64,000 bases of DNA from Hallerella sp964501065 (GCA_964501065.1 CAZCRF010000004.1:1-64000), one strand, 5' to 3'. Counted from the stretch's first letter, positions 17,961 through 26,512 are shown. Program-made: numbers and translations. Notes: generated from the letters alone by a model not told the origin.

Positions 17961-18199
17961 GGCTGGGCATAAATTGTCATTCTGAGCGACATCACCGTCA
18001 TTCTGCACTTGCTAATGTCATTCTGAGCGACGCGAAGAATCTCGTCGAACATTCACAGCAACTGGATGTTTCGCTCCTGCCATTCGGCAGGCGGGTCGCT
18101 CAACATGACGACTGCACTCCTGCAAACTGTCATTCTGAGGCGTAGCCGAAGAATCCAGGAACAGTCGCAACGTCATTCCGAGGGAGCGTGCGGCTGCCT
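17961..18199. repeat. Cluster of GTCATTCTGAG-type interspersed repeats
   Basis: No gene is present. GTCATTCTGAG-like units start at about 17976, 17997 (partial), 18017, 18129 and 18172, some continuing into CGCGAAGAATC or CCGAAGAATCC. An inverted unit at 18065-18109 (GATGTTTCGCTC to CAACATGAC) is the reverse complement of the start of the left repeat arm at 16421. Elements of this type are widespread intergenic repeats in many bacteria. Confidence 0.65.
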
Positions 18200-18346
18200 A
18201 TAATCTCTTTACAGCAAAGGGATGTTTTGCTTTAGCCTTGCTGCCCGCTCTGCACGACACAGCCCACTTTACCGCACACTGGTCACTATTCACTAATTCC
18301 TAATTATGCATTACGCATTACGAATTGCTCATTGCTAATTGACCAA
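18200..18346 (-). repeat. Right arm of the inverted intergenic repeat
   Basis: Reverse complement of the left arm. The 44-base block at 18207-18250 pairs with 16429-16472; the AT-rich outer part at 18270-18341 contains simple repeats such as ATGCATTACGCATTACG. The outer end runs into the 3' end of the TatD gene and supplies its last codons and stop. Confidence 0.65.
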
Positions 18347-19049
18347 ATACCGCTTCGAAGGCCCTCTTCGTTTCCCAAAGTTCGCCGACGATGCTCATCG
18401 CCGTTTCTCTTGCGCTTTTGTCGTTTCCTTCGGCATCTTTGGTGGGAAAATTTTCGTCCGCATCGGTTTCGAATCGGATGTTTTGGGGCGGAATGCCCGG
18501 CAAGGCCGCCCGGGTGGATTTCTTTTTCAAACTATCGCGGTGAACGGAATAGATGGGACGCCACTTCTCCGCACGGGAGACGATTTCCCGGTCGCCGCCG
18601 AACCGGTGGAATACGGGACGGGCTTCCGGAGTCTCCTCGAGAATTTTCAAGATTCGCCTGTAATCCCCGACGACGTGGAGCACCAGGGAGTGCCTGAATT
18701 TGACGGAAAGCTTCGCCTGAAAGCGGAAGATTTCCTCTTGGACGTCGCCGGGAGCGTACCCTTCGAACCGCCTGTCCAGTCCACATTCCCCGACAAAAGC
18801 GGACGGATGCCGTCCCAACAGCTCTTCCAATTTTTGCAACTCGCGCCCGGAGATTCGTGGAGCTATCATCGGGTGGATGCCGAAGCAAGGCGATAGCGAC
18901 CGGGGAAACTTTTCGAGCAAGCCCTCGGCCGCTTCCCATTCCCAAGGCTCGCAGGCGACGAGGACTGCTTCATAACCGAGCGCCTCCAGCTCGCGGCAAA
19001 GTTCTTCCGGGTGCGGGAACCGCGCAAGATGGACGTGGAAATCGAGCAA
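18318..19049 (-). CDS. TatD-family metal-dependent hydrolase
   Basis: A 243-residue amidohydrolase-fold protein of the TatD DNase group. Metal ligands are visible: HVH at residues 5-7, the Glu in GECGLD, His in LVLHVVGD, His in PVFHRFGG, and the Asp in ETDAD. TatD proteins act as 3'-5' nucleases or deoxyribonucleases in DNA repair or turnover. It follows the C_GCAxxG_C_C gene by four bases, so the two form an operon. The C-terminal residues (about QLAMSNS) and the stop are encoded by an intergenic repeat, so the natural C-terminus has probably been replaced. Confidence 0.85.
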   Translation of the reverse strand: MLDFHVHLARFPHPEELCRELEALGYEAVLVACEPWEWEAAEGLLEKFPRSLSPCFGIHPMIAPRISGRELQKLEELLGRHPSAFVGECGLDRRFEGYAPGDVQEEIFRFQAKLSVKFRHSLVLHVVGDYRRILKILEETPEARPVFHRFGGDREIVSRAEKWRPIYSVHRDSLKKKSTRAALPGIPPQNIRFETDADENFPTKDAEGNDKSARETAMSIVGELWETKRAFEAVFGQLAMSNS

Positions 19050-19053
19050 GCGT

Positions 19054-19383
19054 TCACCCGTTTTCGATGCCGTCGAGCAATTCTGCGGCGATTCCCACGC
19101 GGTCGCTGCACGTCAAATCCGTCTTGGGGCGAATCTCCTTGCAAAGCGTCCCCCCGCATCGCTTGGCGAATTCGGAAACGAGATATTCCCGTTTGTCCGG
19201 CCTGTAGTGGATGGCCGTGTAGAGCGCACCGCAAAGTCCACCGTCCGCACGACCCGCCCCGCAGCCCTTGAACTGTTCGATTTCCGTGGAGTCCAGTCCG
19301 TGTTCGTTCGCCCATGCGGCGGAAACGGCCATGGCGCAATTGCCCAAATGTCTTGAATGAAATTCCTTGGCAAAATCCTTCAT
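19054..19383 (-). CDS. C_GCAxxG_C_C family redox-type protein
   Basis: A 109-residue cytoplasmic protein with the Cys pattern that names the family: NCAMAV near residue 14, GCGAGRADGG, LCGAL, GGTLC and TCSDRV. These conserved cysteines suggest a redox-active or metal-binding role, but the family's reaction is not firmly known. The start at 19383 is chosen for the AGAGG site just upstream and the typical short N-terminus; an in-frame ATG 26 codons upstream adds non-conserved residues. It is the first gene of a two-gene unit with tatD and divergent from nifJ. Confidence 0.75.
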   Translation of the reverse strand: MKDFAKEFHSRHLGNCAMAVSAAWANEHGLDSTEIEQFKGCGAGRADGGLCGALYTAIHYRPDKREYLVSEFAKRCGGTLCKEIRPKTDLTCSDRVGIAAELLDGIENG

Positions 19384-19492
19384 GGAAGCCTCTTTGCAGA
19401 ATATACAAATCGTTTTGAAAATTTGGTCGACGAAAAAAATCGACAGATTGCTTTTTTTCATTATTTTTCGCCATTTTGACCTTGGATTTATA

Positions 19493-19500
19493 TACTTTTG
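19493..19500 (+). promoter_or_regulatory. Putative -7 promoter element of nifJ (TACTTTTG)
   Basis: A full TAnnTTTG match 51 bases before the nifJ start, giving a leader of about 45 bases with a GGAG ribosome binding site. Confidence 0.4.
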
Positions 19501-19551
19501 GATTCAGAATTTTCCGTTTTTGTTCGGAAATTTTCATTTTTGGAGAACTCT

Positions 19552-22500
19552 ATGGCAAAAAAGATGATAGCGGTCGATGGCAACGAGGCGACCGCAAACG
19601 TTGCGTTTCAATTGAGCGAAGTCGCCGCGATATACCCAATCACACCTTCTAGCCCGATGGCGGAACACGCGGACAACTGGAGCGCCGCCGGGAAAAAGAA
19701 CCTCTGGGGGCAAGTCCCGCGCGTATTCGAAATGCAATCCGAGGGCGGGGCCGCCGGTACGGTGCACGGTTCCCTCCAGGCCGGGGCCTTGACGACGACG
19801 TTCACCGCCTCCCAGGGTCTCCTGCTGATGATTCCGAATATGTACAAAATCGCCGGGGAGCTGACACCGACCGTATTCCACGTGACGGCACGCTCGCTCG
19901 CCGCTCAGGGACTTTCCATTTTCGGAGACCATTCCGACGTGATGGCTTGCCGCCAAACAGGCTTCGCCATGCTGAGTTCTTCCTCTGTCCAGGAATGCCA
20001 AGACTTGGCACTTGTCGCGCACGCTTCGACTCTCGAAGGCCGCATCCCGACCATGCACTTCTTCGATGGATTCCGGACTTCCCATGAAGTGATGAAAATC
20101 GAAGCCCTCGAAGACGGCGTCATCCGCCAAGTCGTCGAAGAAAAATTTGTCAAGGCTTGCCGGGAACGCGCCTTGACGCCGGACCGCCCGACGATGCGCG
20201 GCACGGCGCAGAACCCGGACGTGTATTTCCAAGGCCGCGAAACGGTCAACCGCTTTTACAACGCATATCCGGAAATCGTCCAAAAATACATGGACAAGGT
20301 CGCCTCTTTCACGGGGCGCGCATACCATCTCGTGGATTACGTCGGCGCGCCCGATGCGGAGCGCGTAATCGTCGTGATGGGGTCTGCAGCTTCGACCATC
20401 AAGGATACGATTGCTTATTTGAACCGGAAGGGCGAAAAGCTCGGCGTGCTGATTGTGCGCCTTTACAGGCCGTTCCCCTCGGAGTATTTGGTCGCGGCAC
20501 TGCCGAAGACCGTGAAAAAGATTGCGGTTCTCGACCGTTCCAAGGAACCCGGATCCGCGGGCGAACCGCTCCTCGAAGACGTCATCACGGCCGTTTCTTC
20601 CGCAGCAATGGACGGGAAAATCAGCCTGCCGAAGATTATCGGTGGCCGCTATGGGCTTTCTTCGAAGGAATTCACCCCGGCCATGGTGAAGGCCGTTTAC
20701 GACGAACTGTCGAAGGATTCCCCGAAGCCCCGTTTCACGGTCGGCATCACGGACGACGTGACTCATTTGAGTTTGGACGTCGATCCGAACTTCCATTTGG
20801 AAAGTGACTTCTTCCAGGCGATGTTCTTCGGACTCGGTTCCGACGGAACTGTCGGCGCAAACAAGAATTCAATCAAAATCATCGGGAACGAGACGGACAA
20901 TTACGCACAGGGATATTTTGTGTATGACTCCAAGAAGTCCGGTTCCATGACCACTTCGCATCTGCGCTTCGGCAAGAACGTCATCGACGCTCCATACCTG
21001 ATTGAAGAGAATCAAGCGGATTTCGTGGCGTGCCACCATACGCCGCATCTCGAATCCGTCGACATGCTGAAATTTGCAAAGGACGGCGCGACCTTCCTGG
21101 TCAACACGCCGCATCCCGCTGACAAGGTCTGGGACACGTTCCCGCGCCCCGTACAAGAGGCCGTCATCCGGAAGCATTTGAAGGTCTACGTCATCGACGC
21201 TTACGCCGTTGCTGCCAAAACGGGCATGGGACGGCGCATCAACACGGTCATGCAGACCTGCTTCTTCTCGAAGCTCGGCAACGTTCTCGATGCGGACACG
21301 GCCATCAAGTACATCAAAAAGTACGCGGAAAAGACTTACGCCAAGAAGGGCATGGAAGTCGTGCAGAAGAACTGGGACGCCATCGACGCATCCCTCGCGA
21401 ACTTGCATGAAGTCGAAATTCCCGCAGCCGTTTCGAGCGCCAAGGAGTTCCGCCCGGCGATTCACGGCGACGCTCCGGCTTTCGTGAACGAGGTGACGGC
21501 TGAAATCATCCGTGGGAACGGCGAAAAGCTGCCCGTTTCCAAGATGCCCGTCGACGGAGTCTTCCCGACCGGTACGACAAAATACGAAAAGCGCGACTTG
21601 GCCCTCGCCATTCCTTCCTGGAATCCGGAAGTGTGCATCCAATGCGGAAAATGCGCCATGGTCTGCCCTCATGCGGCCATCCGCTTGAAGGTGGTCGATG
21701 AAGCGGCTGTAGCGTCTGCACCGGAAGGCTTCAAGTTCACCCCGGCGAAGGGGATCAAACTCGAAGGTTCCGCGAAACCGGTCTTCGCCATTTCCGTTTC
21801 GAGCTACGACTGCACGGGCTGCGGCGTCTGCACCCAAGCTTGCCCGGCAAAGGACAAGGCGGATCCTTCGAAAAAGGCCATCAACATGGTTCCGCAGGAA
21901 CCCGTCAAGGAACAGGAAGGAAAATGCTGGGACTTCTTCGTCGACTTGCCGGAATTCGACCGTACAAAAGTCAACAAGGGGATTGTCAAGCAGGCGATGC
22001 TCCTCGAACCGCTGTTCGAATTCAGCGGAAGCTGTGCGGGCTGCGGCGAAACGGCTTACGTCCGCTTGGTCAGCCAGCTCTTCGGCGACAGGATGGTCGT
22101 GGCGAATGCGACGGGATGTTCGTCCATTTACGGCGGCAACCTGCCGACGACTCCGTGGGCAAAGAACAAGGAAGGTCGCGGTCCCGCCTGGGCGAACAGC
22201 CTGTTCGAAGACAATGCGGAATTCGGGCTGGGAATGCGCCTGGCCATTTCAAAGCACGCGATGAAGGCCGTGGATCTTTTGGACTCCCTCTCGGAAAAGC
22301 TCGACCCGGAACTGGTCAACGCCTTGAAGACGCAAGAGCAGAAGGACGAAGCGGGCATCGCCTCCCAGCGGGCGAATGTCGCCAAGCTGAAGGAAGCCCT
22401 GAAGGGAGTCGACGGGGAAGACGCGAAGTCCCTCGCCGAGGAATATGCGGATTATCTGGTGAAGAAGTCCGTCTGGATTATCGGCGGTGACGGCTGGGCC

Positions 22501-23115
22501 TACGACATCGGCTACGGCGGACTGGACCATGTGATGGCGACGGGCGAGAACGTGAACATCCTGGTGCTCGACACGGAAGTCTATTCCAATACGGGCGGAC
22601 AGGCTTCGAAGGCGACGAACCGTGGCGCGGTCGCTCTCTTTGCCGCAGCGGGGAAGCGCGCCGGCAAGAAGGACTTGGGACTCATCGCCATGAGCTACAA
22701 GAACGTCTACGTCGGGCGCGTCGCCATCGGCGCGAACGACACCCAGGCGCTCAAGGTGTTCCAAGAAGCGGAAGCTCACGACGGTCCGTCCCTCATCATC
22801 GCCTACTGCCCGTGCATCAACCACGGATTCGATTTGAACAACCAGCTCGCTCACCAGAAGATGGCCGTGGATTCCGGTTACTGGACGCTCTTGCGCTACA
22901 ACCCGGAACTCGCCGCCGAAGGAAAGGCTCCGCTGATTCTCGACTCGAAAAAGCCGACGATTCCCGTGAAGGAATACATCTACACGGAAAACCGCTACAA
23001 GGCTCTGACGCGGACGAAACCCGAAGTGGCGGCGAAGCTCGCCGAAGACCTGCAACGGGAAGTGGACGCCCGTTACGCCTTCTACGAGGAAATGGCGAAG
23101 GACGCAGTCGTGTAA
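19552..23115 (+). CDS. nifJ: Pyruvate:ferredoxin (flavodoxin) oxidoreductase, single chain
   Basis: Oxidatively decarboxylates pyruvate to acetyl-CoA and CO2, passing electrons to ferredoxin; central to anaerobic fermentation. At 1187 residues it is the fused alpha-gamma-delta-beta form. Seen are YPITPSSPMAE at the pyruvate-binding N-terminus, the gamma domain at about 420-620, two 4Fe-4S clusters (CIQCGKCAMVC near 694 and CTGCGVCTQAC near 753), the CAGCGE motif of the third cluster, the TPP site (GDGWAYDIGYGG near 978, then SNTGGQ), and a C-terminal arm. The ATG at 19552 follows GGAG. A strong terminator follows, so it is monocistronic. Confidence 0.97.
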   Translation: MAKKMIAVDGNEATANVAFQLSEVAAIYPITPSSPMAEHADNWSAAGKKNLWGQVPRVFEMQSEGGAAGTVHGSLQAGALTTTFTASQGLLLMIPNMYKIAGELTPTVFHVTARSLAAQGLSIFGDHSDVMACRQTGFAMLSSSSVQECQDLALVAHASTLEGRIPTMHFFDGFRTSHEVMKIEALEDGVIRQVVEEKFVKACRERALTPDRPTMRGTAQNPDVYFQGRETVNRFYNAYPEIVQKYMDKVASFTGRAYHLVDYVGAPDAERVIVVMGSAASTIKDTIAYLNRKGEKLGVLIVRLYRPFPSEYLVAALPKTVKKIAVLDRSKEPGSAGEPLLEDVITAVSSAAMDGKISLPKIIGGRYGLSSKEFTPAMVKAVYDELSKDSPKPRFTVGITDDVTHLSLDVDPNFHLESDFFQAMFFGLGSDGTVGANKNSIKIIGNETDNYAQGYFVYDSKKSGSMTTSHLRFGKNVIDAPYLIEENQADFVACHHTPHLESVDMLKFAKDGATFLVNTPHPADKVWDTFPRPVQEAVIRKHLKVYVIDAYAVAAKTGMGRRINTVMQTCFFSKLGNVLDADTAIKYIKKYAEKTYAKKGMEVVQKNWDAIDASLANLHEVEIPAAVSSAKEFRPAIHGDAPAFVNEVTAEIIRGNGEKLPVSKMPVDGVFPTGTTKYEKRDLALAIPSWNPEVCIQCGKCAMVCPHAAIRLKVVDEAAVASAPEGFKFTPAKGIKLEGSAKPVFAISVSSYDCTGCGVCTQACPAKDKADPSKKAINMVPQEPVKEQEGKCWDFFVDLPEFDRTKVNKGIVKQAMLLEPLFEFSGSCAGCGETAYVRLVSQLFGDRMVVANATGCSSIYGGNLPTTPWAKNKEGRGPAWANSLFEDNAEFGLGMRLAISKHAMKAVDLLDSLSEKLDPELVNALKTQEQKDEAGIASQRANVAKLKEALKGVDGEDAKSLAEEYADYLVKKSVWIIGGDGWAYDIGYGGLDHVMATGENVNILVLDTEVYSNTGGQASKATNRGAVALFAAAGKRAGKKDLGLIAMSYKNVYVGRVAIGANDTQALKVFQEAEAHDGPSLIIAYCPCINHGFDLNNQLAHQKMAVDSGYWTLLRYNPELAAEGKAPLILDSKKPTIPVKEYIYTENRYKALTRTKPEVAAKLAEDLQREVDARYAFYEEMAKDAVV

Positions 23116-23133
23116 TCGAAAAAGCGAAAGTCC

Positions 23134-23164
23134 AAAAGTTCCCGTTTCGGCGGGAACTTTTTTT
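23134..23164 (+). terminator. Rho-independent terminator of nifJ
   Basis: A perfect 11-bp stem AAAAGTTCCCG/CGGGAACTTTT with loop TTTCGG, followed by further T residues. Confidence 0.9.
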
Positions 23165-23227
23165 GGCATTCGGTGGGATTGTCAAAAGTTGTCAAATCGT
23201 ATTCCTATTTTATAAAAGAGGAATTGT

Positions 23228-24616
23228 ATGAGCGTTTTCATCTCGCTGGCATTTTTGATTCTGACGATTGTCGTCATGGCGTTCGCCTGGAAGAAGTTTT
23301 CCCTTGGTGGGGAGACATTGAATGATAAAATCCGGTTGGAGACGGAAAATTCCCGGATTTTGATGGAAAACGAAAAGCTTTCGGCGGAGAACGCCTCTCT
23401 TCAAAAGGAAATCCAATCTTTGAACCTCCGCTGTGGAAATCTCGAAGCGGAGCTGGCCGGGGAGAAAAGGAATCGGGAAGAGGACAGGGCGAATTGGAAG
23501 CGGGCGGAGGAAGAACGGGAAAGGCTTTTTGATGAAACGACGCAAAAGGTCGTGTTGCAGATGAAGAACGCTTCAGCGGAAATGTTGAAGGAACGTTCCG
23601 AAGACTTTTCCAAGTCGAATGCGGAAAATATGGAGGGAATCGTCAAGCCTCTGCGGGATTTCATCGAAAAGTCGAAACGGGAGATGACCGAAAACGTATT
23701 AAAACAGGGAGCGTTGAACGGGGAACTCAAGAATCAACTGGAAAAGGCCCTGCAGATGAGCGAACTTGCCAAATCCAGCGCGGACGAGCTTTCGCGAGTC
23801 TTCAAGCACGAGTCCAAAGTACAAGGCGATTGGGGAGAAACCGTCCTGAACGAGCTTTTGGAATCGCAAGGCCTTCAGGAGGGGGTCCATTACGACACCC
23901 AGAAAATTCTCCGCGACGCATCGGGAAACGCCGTCAAGAGCGACAGCGGGGCGACCCTTCGCCCGGACGTCATTCTGCACTTGGACGAGAAACGGGACGT
24001 CGTCATCGACTCGAAAGTTTCAATCTCCGCTTACATCCGATACGTCAACGCGGAGTCCGACGGGGAACGGCAAAGATTTTTGAAAGAACACCTGGAAAGT
24101 CTCCGGAAGCACGTGGAAGAGCTTTCGAAAAAGGACTATTCGGAATACATTCGCCCGCCGAAAGAGCGGATGGATTACGTCATCATGTTCGTTCCCCATT
24201 CGGCGGCTCTCTGGGCGGCCCTCCGCGAAGAACCCACCCTTTGGCGCGAAGCCATGAAAAAGAACGTCTACATCGCGGATGAGCAAACCCTTTACGCAGC
24301 ACTCCGCATCATCGAGTTGACGTGGACGCGCATCGCACAGGTGCAAAATCAACAAAAAGTGTTCGACTTGGCGAGCGAAATGCTGGATCGCGTCGGGCAA
24401 TTCATGAAAAAGTTCAAAACCATCGGCGATTCCCTGGACTCGGCGCAAAGGGCTTTCGACGATGCGCAAAAGAAGCTTTCCCCGTCGGGGCAGAGCATCC
24501 TCCAGACTTGCCGGAAACTGACGCTGCTCGGAGCCAAGGAAAGCAAGAGGAATCCGTTGCCTTATTTTGATGGCGAAATGGAAAAAATTCCCCGAAATGA
24601 AGAGATAGGCAAATAA
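23228..24616 (+). CDS. rmuC: RmuC family DNA recombination protein
   Basis: A 462-residue protein with an N-terminal membrane anchor (about 3-20), a long coiled coil (about 35-160), and the RmuC domain (about 185-440). Motifs include QGDWGETVLNELLESQGL, RPDVILHLDEKRDVVIDSK and MFVPHSAALWAAL. RmuC is a predicted PD-(D/E)xK-type nuclease that limits inversions at short inverted repeats in E. coli. The start follows AGAGGA. It sits alone between the nifJ terminator and the small peptide gene. Confidence 0.9.
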   Translation: MSVFISLAFLILTIVVMAFAWKKFSLGGETLNDKIRLETENSRILMENEKLSAENASLQKEIQSLNLRCGNLEAELAGEKRNREEDRANWKRAEEERERLFDETTQKVVLQMKNASAEMLKERSEDFSKSNAENMEGIVKPLRDFIEKSKREMTENVLKQGALNGELKNQLEKALQMSELAKSSADELSRVFKHESKVQGDWGETVLNELLESQGLQEGVHYDTQKILRDASGNAVKSDSGATLRPDVILHLDEKRDVVIDSKVSISAYIRYVNAESDGERQRFLKEHLESLRKHVEELSKKDYSEYIRPPKERMDYVIMFVPHSAALWAALREEPTLWREAMKKNVYIADEQTLYAALRIIELTWTRIAQVQNQQKVFDLASEMLDRVGQFMKKFKTIGDSLDSAQRAFDDAQKKLSPSGQSILQTCRKLTLLGAKESKRNPLPYFDGEMEKIPRNEEIGK

Positions 24617-24706
24617 ATTCCCAAATCTTGCCGTGCCAAAACTGTTCGTTGGAATCTCTCGTTTTCGCCCAAATTCGGGGCTTTTTCGATTTAATGACAT
24701 TTCCTC

Positions 24707-24741
24707 TTGACAAGTTTTTTTTTTTTACTTATTTATCGTTG
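24707..24741 (+). promoter_or_regulatory. Promoter with 12-T spacer before 26-aa peptide gene
   Basis: TTGACA at 24707-24712 and TATCGTTG at 24734-24741 are separated by 21 bases that include twelve consecutive T (24715-24726). A homopolymer of this length between promoter elements could slip and vary the spacing. Confidence 0.45.
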
Positions 24742-24776
24742 GAGATTTCCCTCTGACAGAATTCAAAGGAGGCTGT

Positions 24777-24857
24777 ATGCCGACAAATCCGAATTGGCCG
24801 TCCAAGACGGGTAACCCGAGCGGCGGCAATCGCGGAAACAATCCGCCGCGAAAATAA
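24777..24857 (+). CDS. 26-residue Asn/Gly/Pro-rich peptide
   Basis: ATG 24777 is preceded by a perfect AAAGGAGG and opens 26 codons ending in TAA. The peptide starts MPTNPNWPSKTG and ends NNPPRK; it is hydrophilic, basic, with no hydrophobic segment or Cys. It has its own promoter and a tight terminator 18 bases after the stop, so it is a complete small transcription unit of roughly 150 bases. It could be a secreted or regulatory peptide, or the RNA could be the active product. It is too small to be a classic attenuator of the next gene, which has its own promoter. Confidence 0.6.
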   Translation: MPTNPNWPSKTGNPSGGNRGNNPPRK

Positions 24858-24875
24858 TCTTCCGCAGACAAAATC

Positions 24876-24908
24876 ATCCCCGACGTTTTGCGCCGGGGAT
24901 TTTTCTTT
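24876..24908 (+). terminator. Rho-independent terminator of small peptide gene
   Basis: Stem ATCCCCG/CGGGGAT with an 11-base loop that can pair further inside, followed by TTTTCTTT. Confidence 0.8.
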
Positions 24909-24949
24909 CACAAGTTTCCGGCCATCCGGAATTTTTTTATCGTTGAAGC

Positions 24950-25513
24950 ATGAACGCTTTTGCCAAAGTTCTGCTCTTCGCCGCGCTCGCCCTTCTGCCG
25001 ACACTTTCTCTCGCCGCGGACTCCACGGCGCACAAAAAATCCCTCTGGGAATCGTTCACCGGTTTTTTCAGCTCCAAGCCGGAACCGAAGGGGGAGGGCG
25101 ATTTGTACCGACAGCTCGCGGAATTGGAAAATGAAATTCAAGACACCCAGTGGCGTTACACCCGTGAGACGCGGGCTGTTCGCAAAAACAACTACCGCTT
25201 GCATTTGATCGCCTTACGGGCTTCGCGGGATTCCTTGGAAACGTTGATTGAAAAGGGAACTTCTTCATCGGAACAAAGCATTTCCTCCGAGCAAAAGCTT
25301 TCTTCGAGCGAGTCGCCGAAACTCATTTCGTCCTCTTCCGCGGCCAGCTCTTCCGCCGTTGCCTGCGAAGCGCGGACGGATTCCGTCTTCGTCACCACGA
25401 CCATCACGAAATTTGTCCACGACACCTTGTTCATCCACGATACGCTGTGGGTCCGCGACACGATTTACATCCGGGACGCTGCGGCGGATTCTTCTGCGGG
25501 GGAAAATCCATGA
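24950..25513 (+). CDS. Secreted Ser-rich protein with DT-repeat tail
   Basis: A 187-residue exported protein. The signal peptide (1-22, ending LAA) is followed by a helical segment with likely coiled coil (about 48-98), a Ser/Glu-rich linker (about 100-135), and a beta-type repeat HDTLFIHDTLWVRDTIYIRD read as units of about seven residues. The same style of DT-repeat occurs in the FISUMP lipoprotein. TATCGTTG ends four bases before the ATG and there is no ribosome binding site, so the mRNA may be leaderless. The gene overlaps ispE (ATGA). Function unknown. Confidence 0.65.
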   Translation: MNAFAKVLLFAALALLPTLSLAADSTAHKKSLWESFTGFFSSKPEPKGEGDLYRQLAELENEIQDTQWRYTRETRAVRKNNYRLHLIALRASRDSLETLIEKGTSSSEQSISSEQKLSSSESPKLISSSSAASSSAVACEARTDSVFVTTTITKFVHDTLFIHDTLWVRDTIYIRDAAADSSAGENP

Positions 25514-26367
25514 TGCAAGAATACGCTCCGGCCAAGATCAACCTTTTCTTGGACATCCTTTCCAAACGCCCGGACGGCTACCATGATTTGGGGACGCTTT
25601 TCCAGACAGTCGATGTCGGGGATCGCCTTTCGGGAAGCCGCAACGACTCCGGGGAAGTATCCGTCCGATACGACGTTCCCCAAGAATACCCGTTGGAAAG
25701 CGACCTTGTCTTCAAGGCGGCAAAACTCTTGCAGCGGGAACTGGGCGTGCGCTTCGGCGCGGACTTTTATCTGGAAAAGAACTTGCCGCTGGGAGCGGGA
25801 CTCGGCGGCGGAAGCGCGGATGCGGCGGCGGCCCTCCGCTTGTTGAACAGGCTCTGGGGCTTGGAGTTGCCGGCGGAAGATTTGGAACGGCTGGGCGCGA
25901 AGCTCGGAGCGGATGTGCCGTTCCTCGTGCGCGGCGGAAGCGCCCTCGCCGAGGGAATCGGCGACGCCTTGACCCATCTCTCGCCGCTCTCTCTTCCCCG
26001 GGGGGCCGCCCTTCTCATCGGGACGCCTAAATGCGCCGTTCCGACGAAAGCGGCCTATGCGGGCTGCAAGCCTTCGGGGACGGCTCGTTGGGAAGCTTAC
26101 AAGAATTCGGACTTTCGCGATTTCAAGCGGGGGGCGTTCAACAAATTCGAAGAGACCGTCCTTTCGCTGTATCCGGAAATCGCCCGAATGAAAGAGGCTT
26201 TTGTCGAATGCGGTGCGGAATTCGCCCTGATGTCCGGCTCCGGTGCTTCCGTTTTCGGCGTCTTTGAAAGCCGCGCCTTGGCGGAAAACGCGCGCAGGAA
26301 GACGGGGGATGCTTGCCGATTTTCCGCCGTCACGGACTTTTTCCCGGGATTTTTGAACAATCTTTGA
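25510..26367 (+). CDS. ispE: 4-diphosphocytidyl-2-C-methyl-D-erythritol kinase
   Basis: Phosphorylates CDP-methylerythritol with ATP in the non-mevalonate isoprenoid pathway. The 285-residue GHMP-kinase product shows APAKINLFL with the substrate-contact Lys and Asn, RPDGYHDL, the ATP-binding LPLGAGLGGGSADAAA near 92, GADVPF, and the C-terminal LMSGSGASVFGVF. The start at 25510 overlaps the stop of the upstream gene as ATGA; a second ATG follows immediately. Translational coupling to a secreted Ser-rich protein is unusual and probably only positional. Confidence 0.93.
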   Translation: MMQEYAPAKINLFLDILSKRPDGYHDLGTLFQTVDVGDRLSGSRNDSGEVSVRYDVPQEYPLESDLVFKAAKLLQRELGVRFGADFYLEKNLPLGAGLGGGSADAAAALRLLNRLWGLELPAEDLERLGAKLGADVPFLVRGGSALAEGIGDALTHLSPLSLPRGAALLIGTPKCAVPTKAAYAGCKPSGTARWEAYKNSDFRDFKRGAFNKFEETVLSLYPEIARMKEAFVECGAEFALMSGSGASVFGVFESRALAENARRKTGDACRFSAVTDFFPGFLNNL

Positions 26368-26376
26368 AATGACCCC

Positions 26377-26406
26377 TTGAGTTTTTCCGATTAATTGTTA
26401 TCTTTG
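26377..26406 (+). promoter_or_regulatory. Promoter of the tRNA-Gln/rplY unit
   Basis: TTGAGT at 26377-26382 and TATCTTTG at 26399-26406 are separated by 16 bases; the mature tRNA starts at 26417, close to the expected transcription start. This is the clearest anchor in the window for the TAnnTTTG element, because the RNA start is known from the tRNA. Confidence 0.65.
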
Positions 26407-26416
26407 GTGCACCCTT

Positions 26417-26489
26417 TGGGGTATCGTCAAGTTGGTAAGACAACAGATTTTGATTCTGTTATTCGTTGGTTCGAGTCCAGCTACCCCAA
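26417..26489 (+). tRNA. tRNA-Gln (anticodon TTG)
   Basis: A full cloverleaf: acceptor stem TGGGGTA/TACCCCA, D arm, anticodon stem ACAGA/TCTGT with TTG at 26450-26452, and a T arm with GGTTCGAGTCC. The discriminator is A at 26489 and the CCA end is not encoded. It reads CAA (and CAG by wobble). It is directly followed by rplY and probably co-transcribed. Confidence 0.95.
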
Positions 26490-26512
26490 TAGTTTTTTTA
26501 TTTGGAGAAAAA

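Noticed and set aside
17961..18346. Repeat cluster considered as a CRISPR array
   Set aside because: Units are irregular in length and spacing, partly inverted, and there are no uniform spacers or cas genes.
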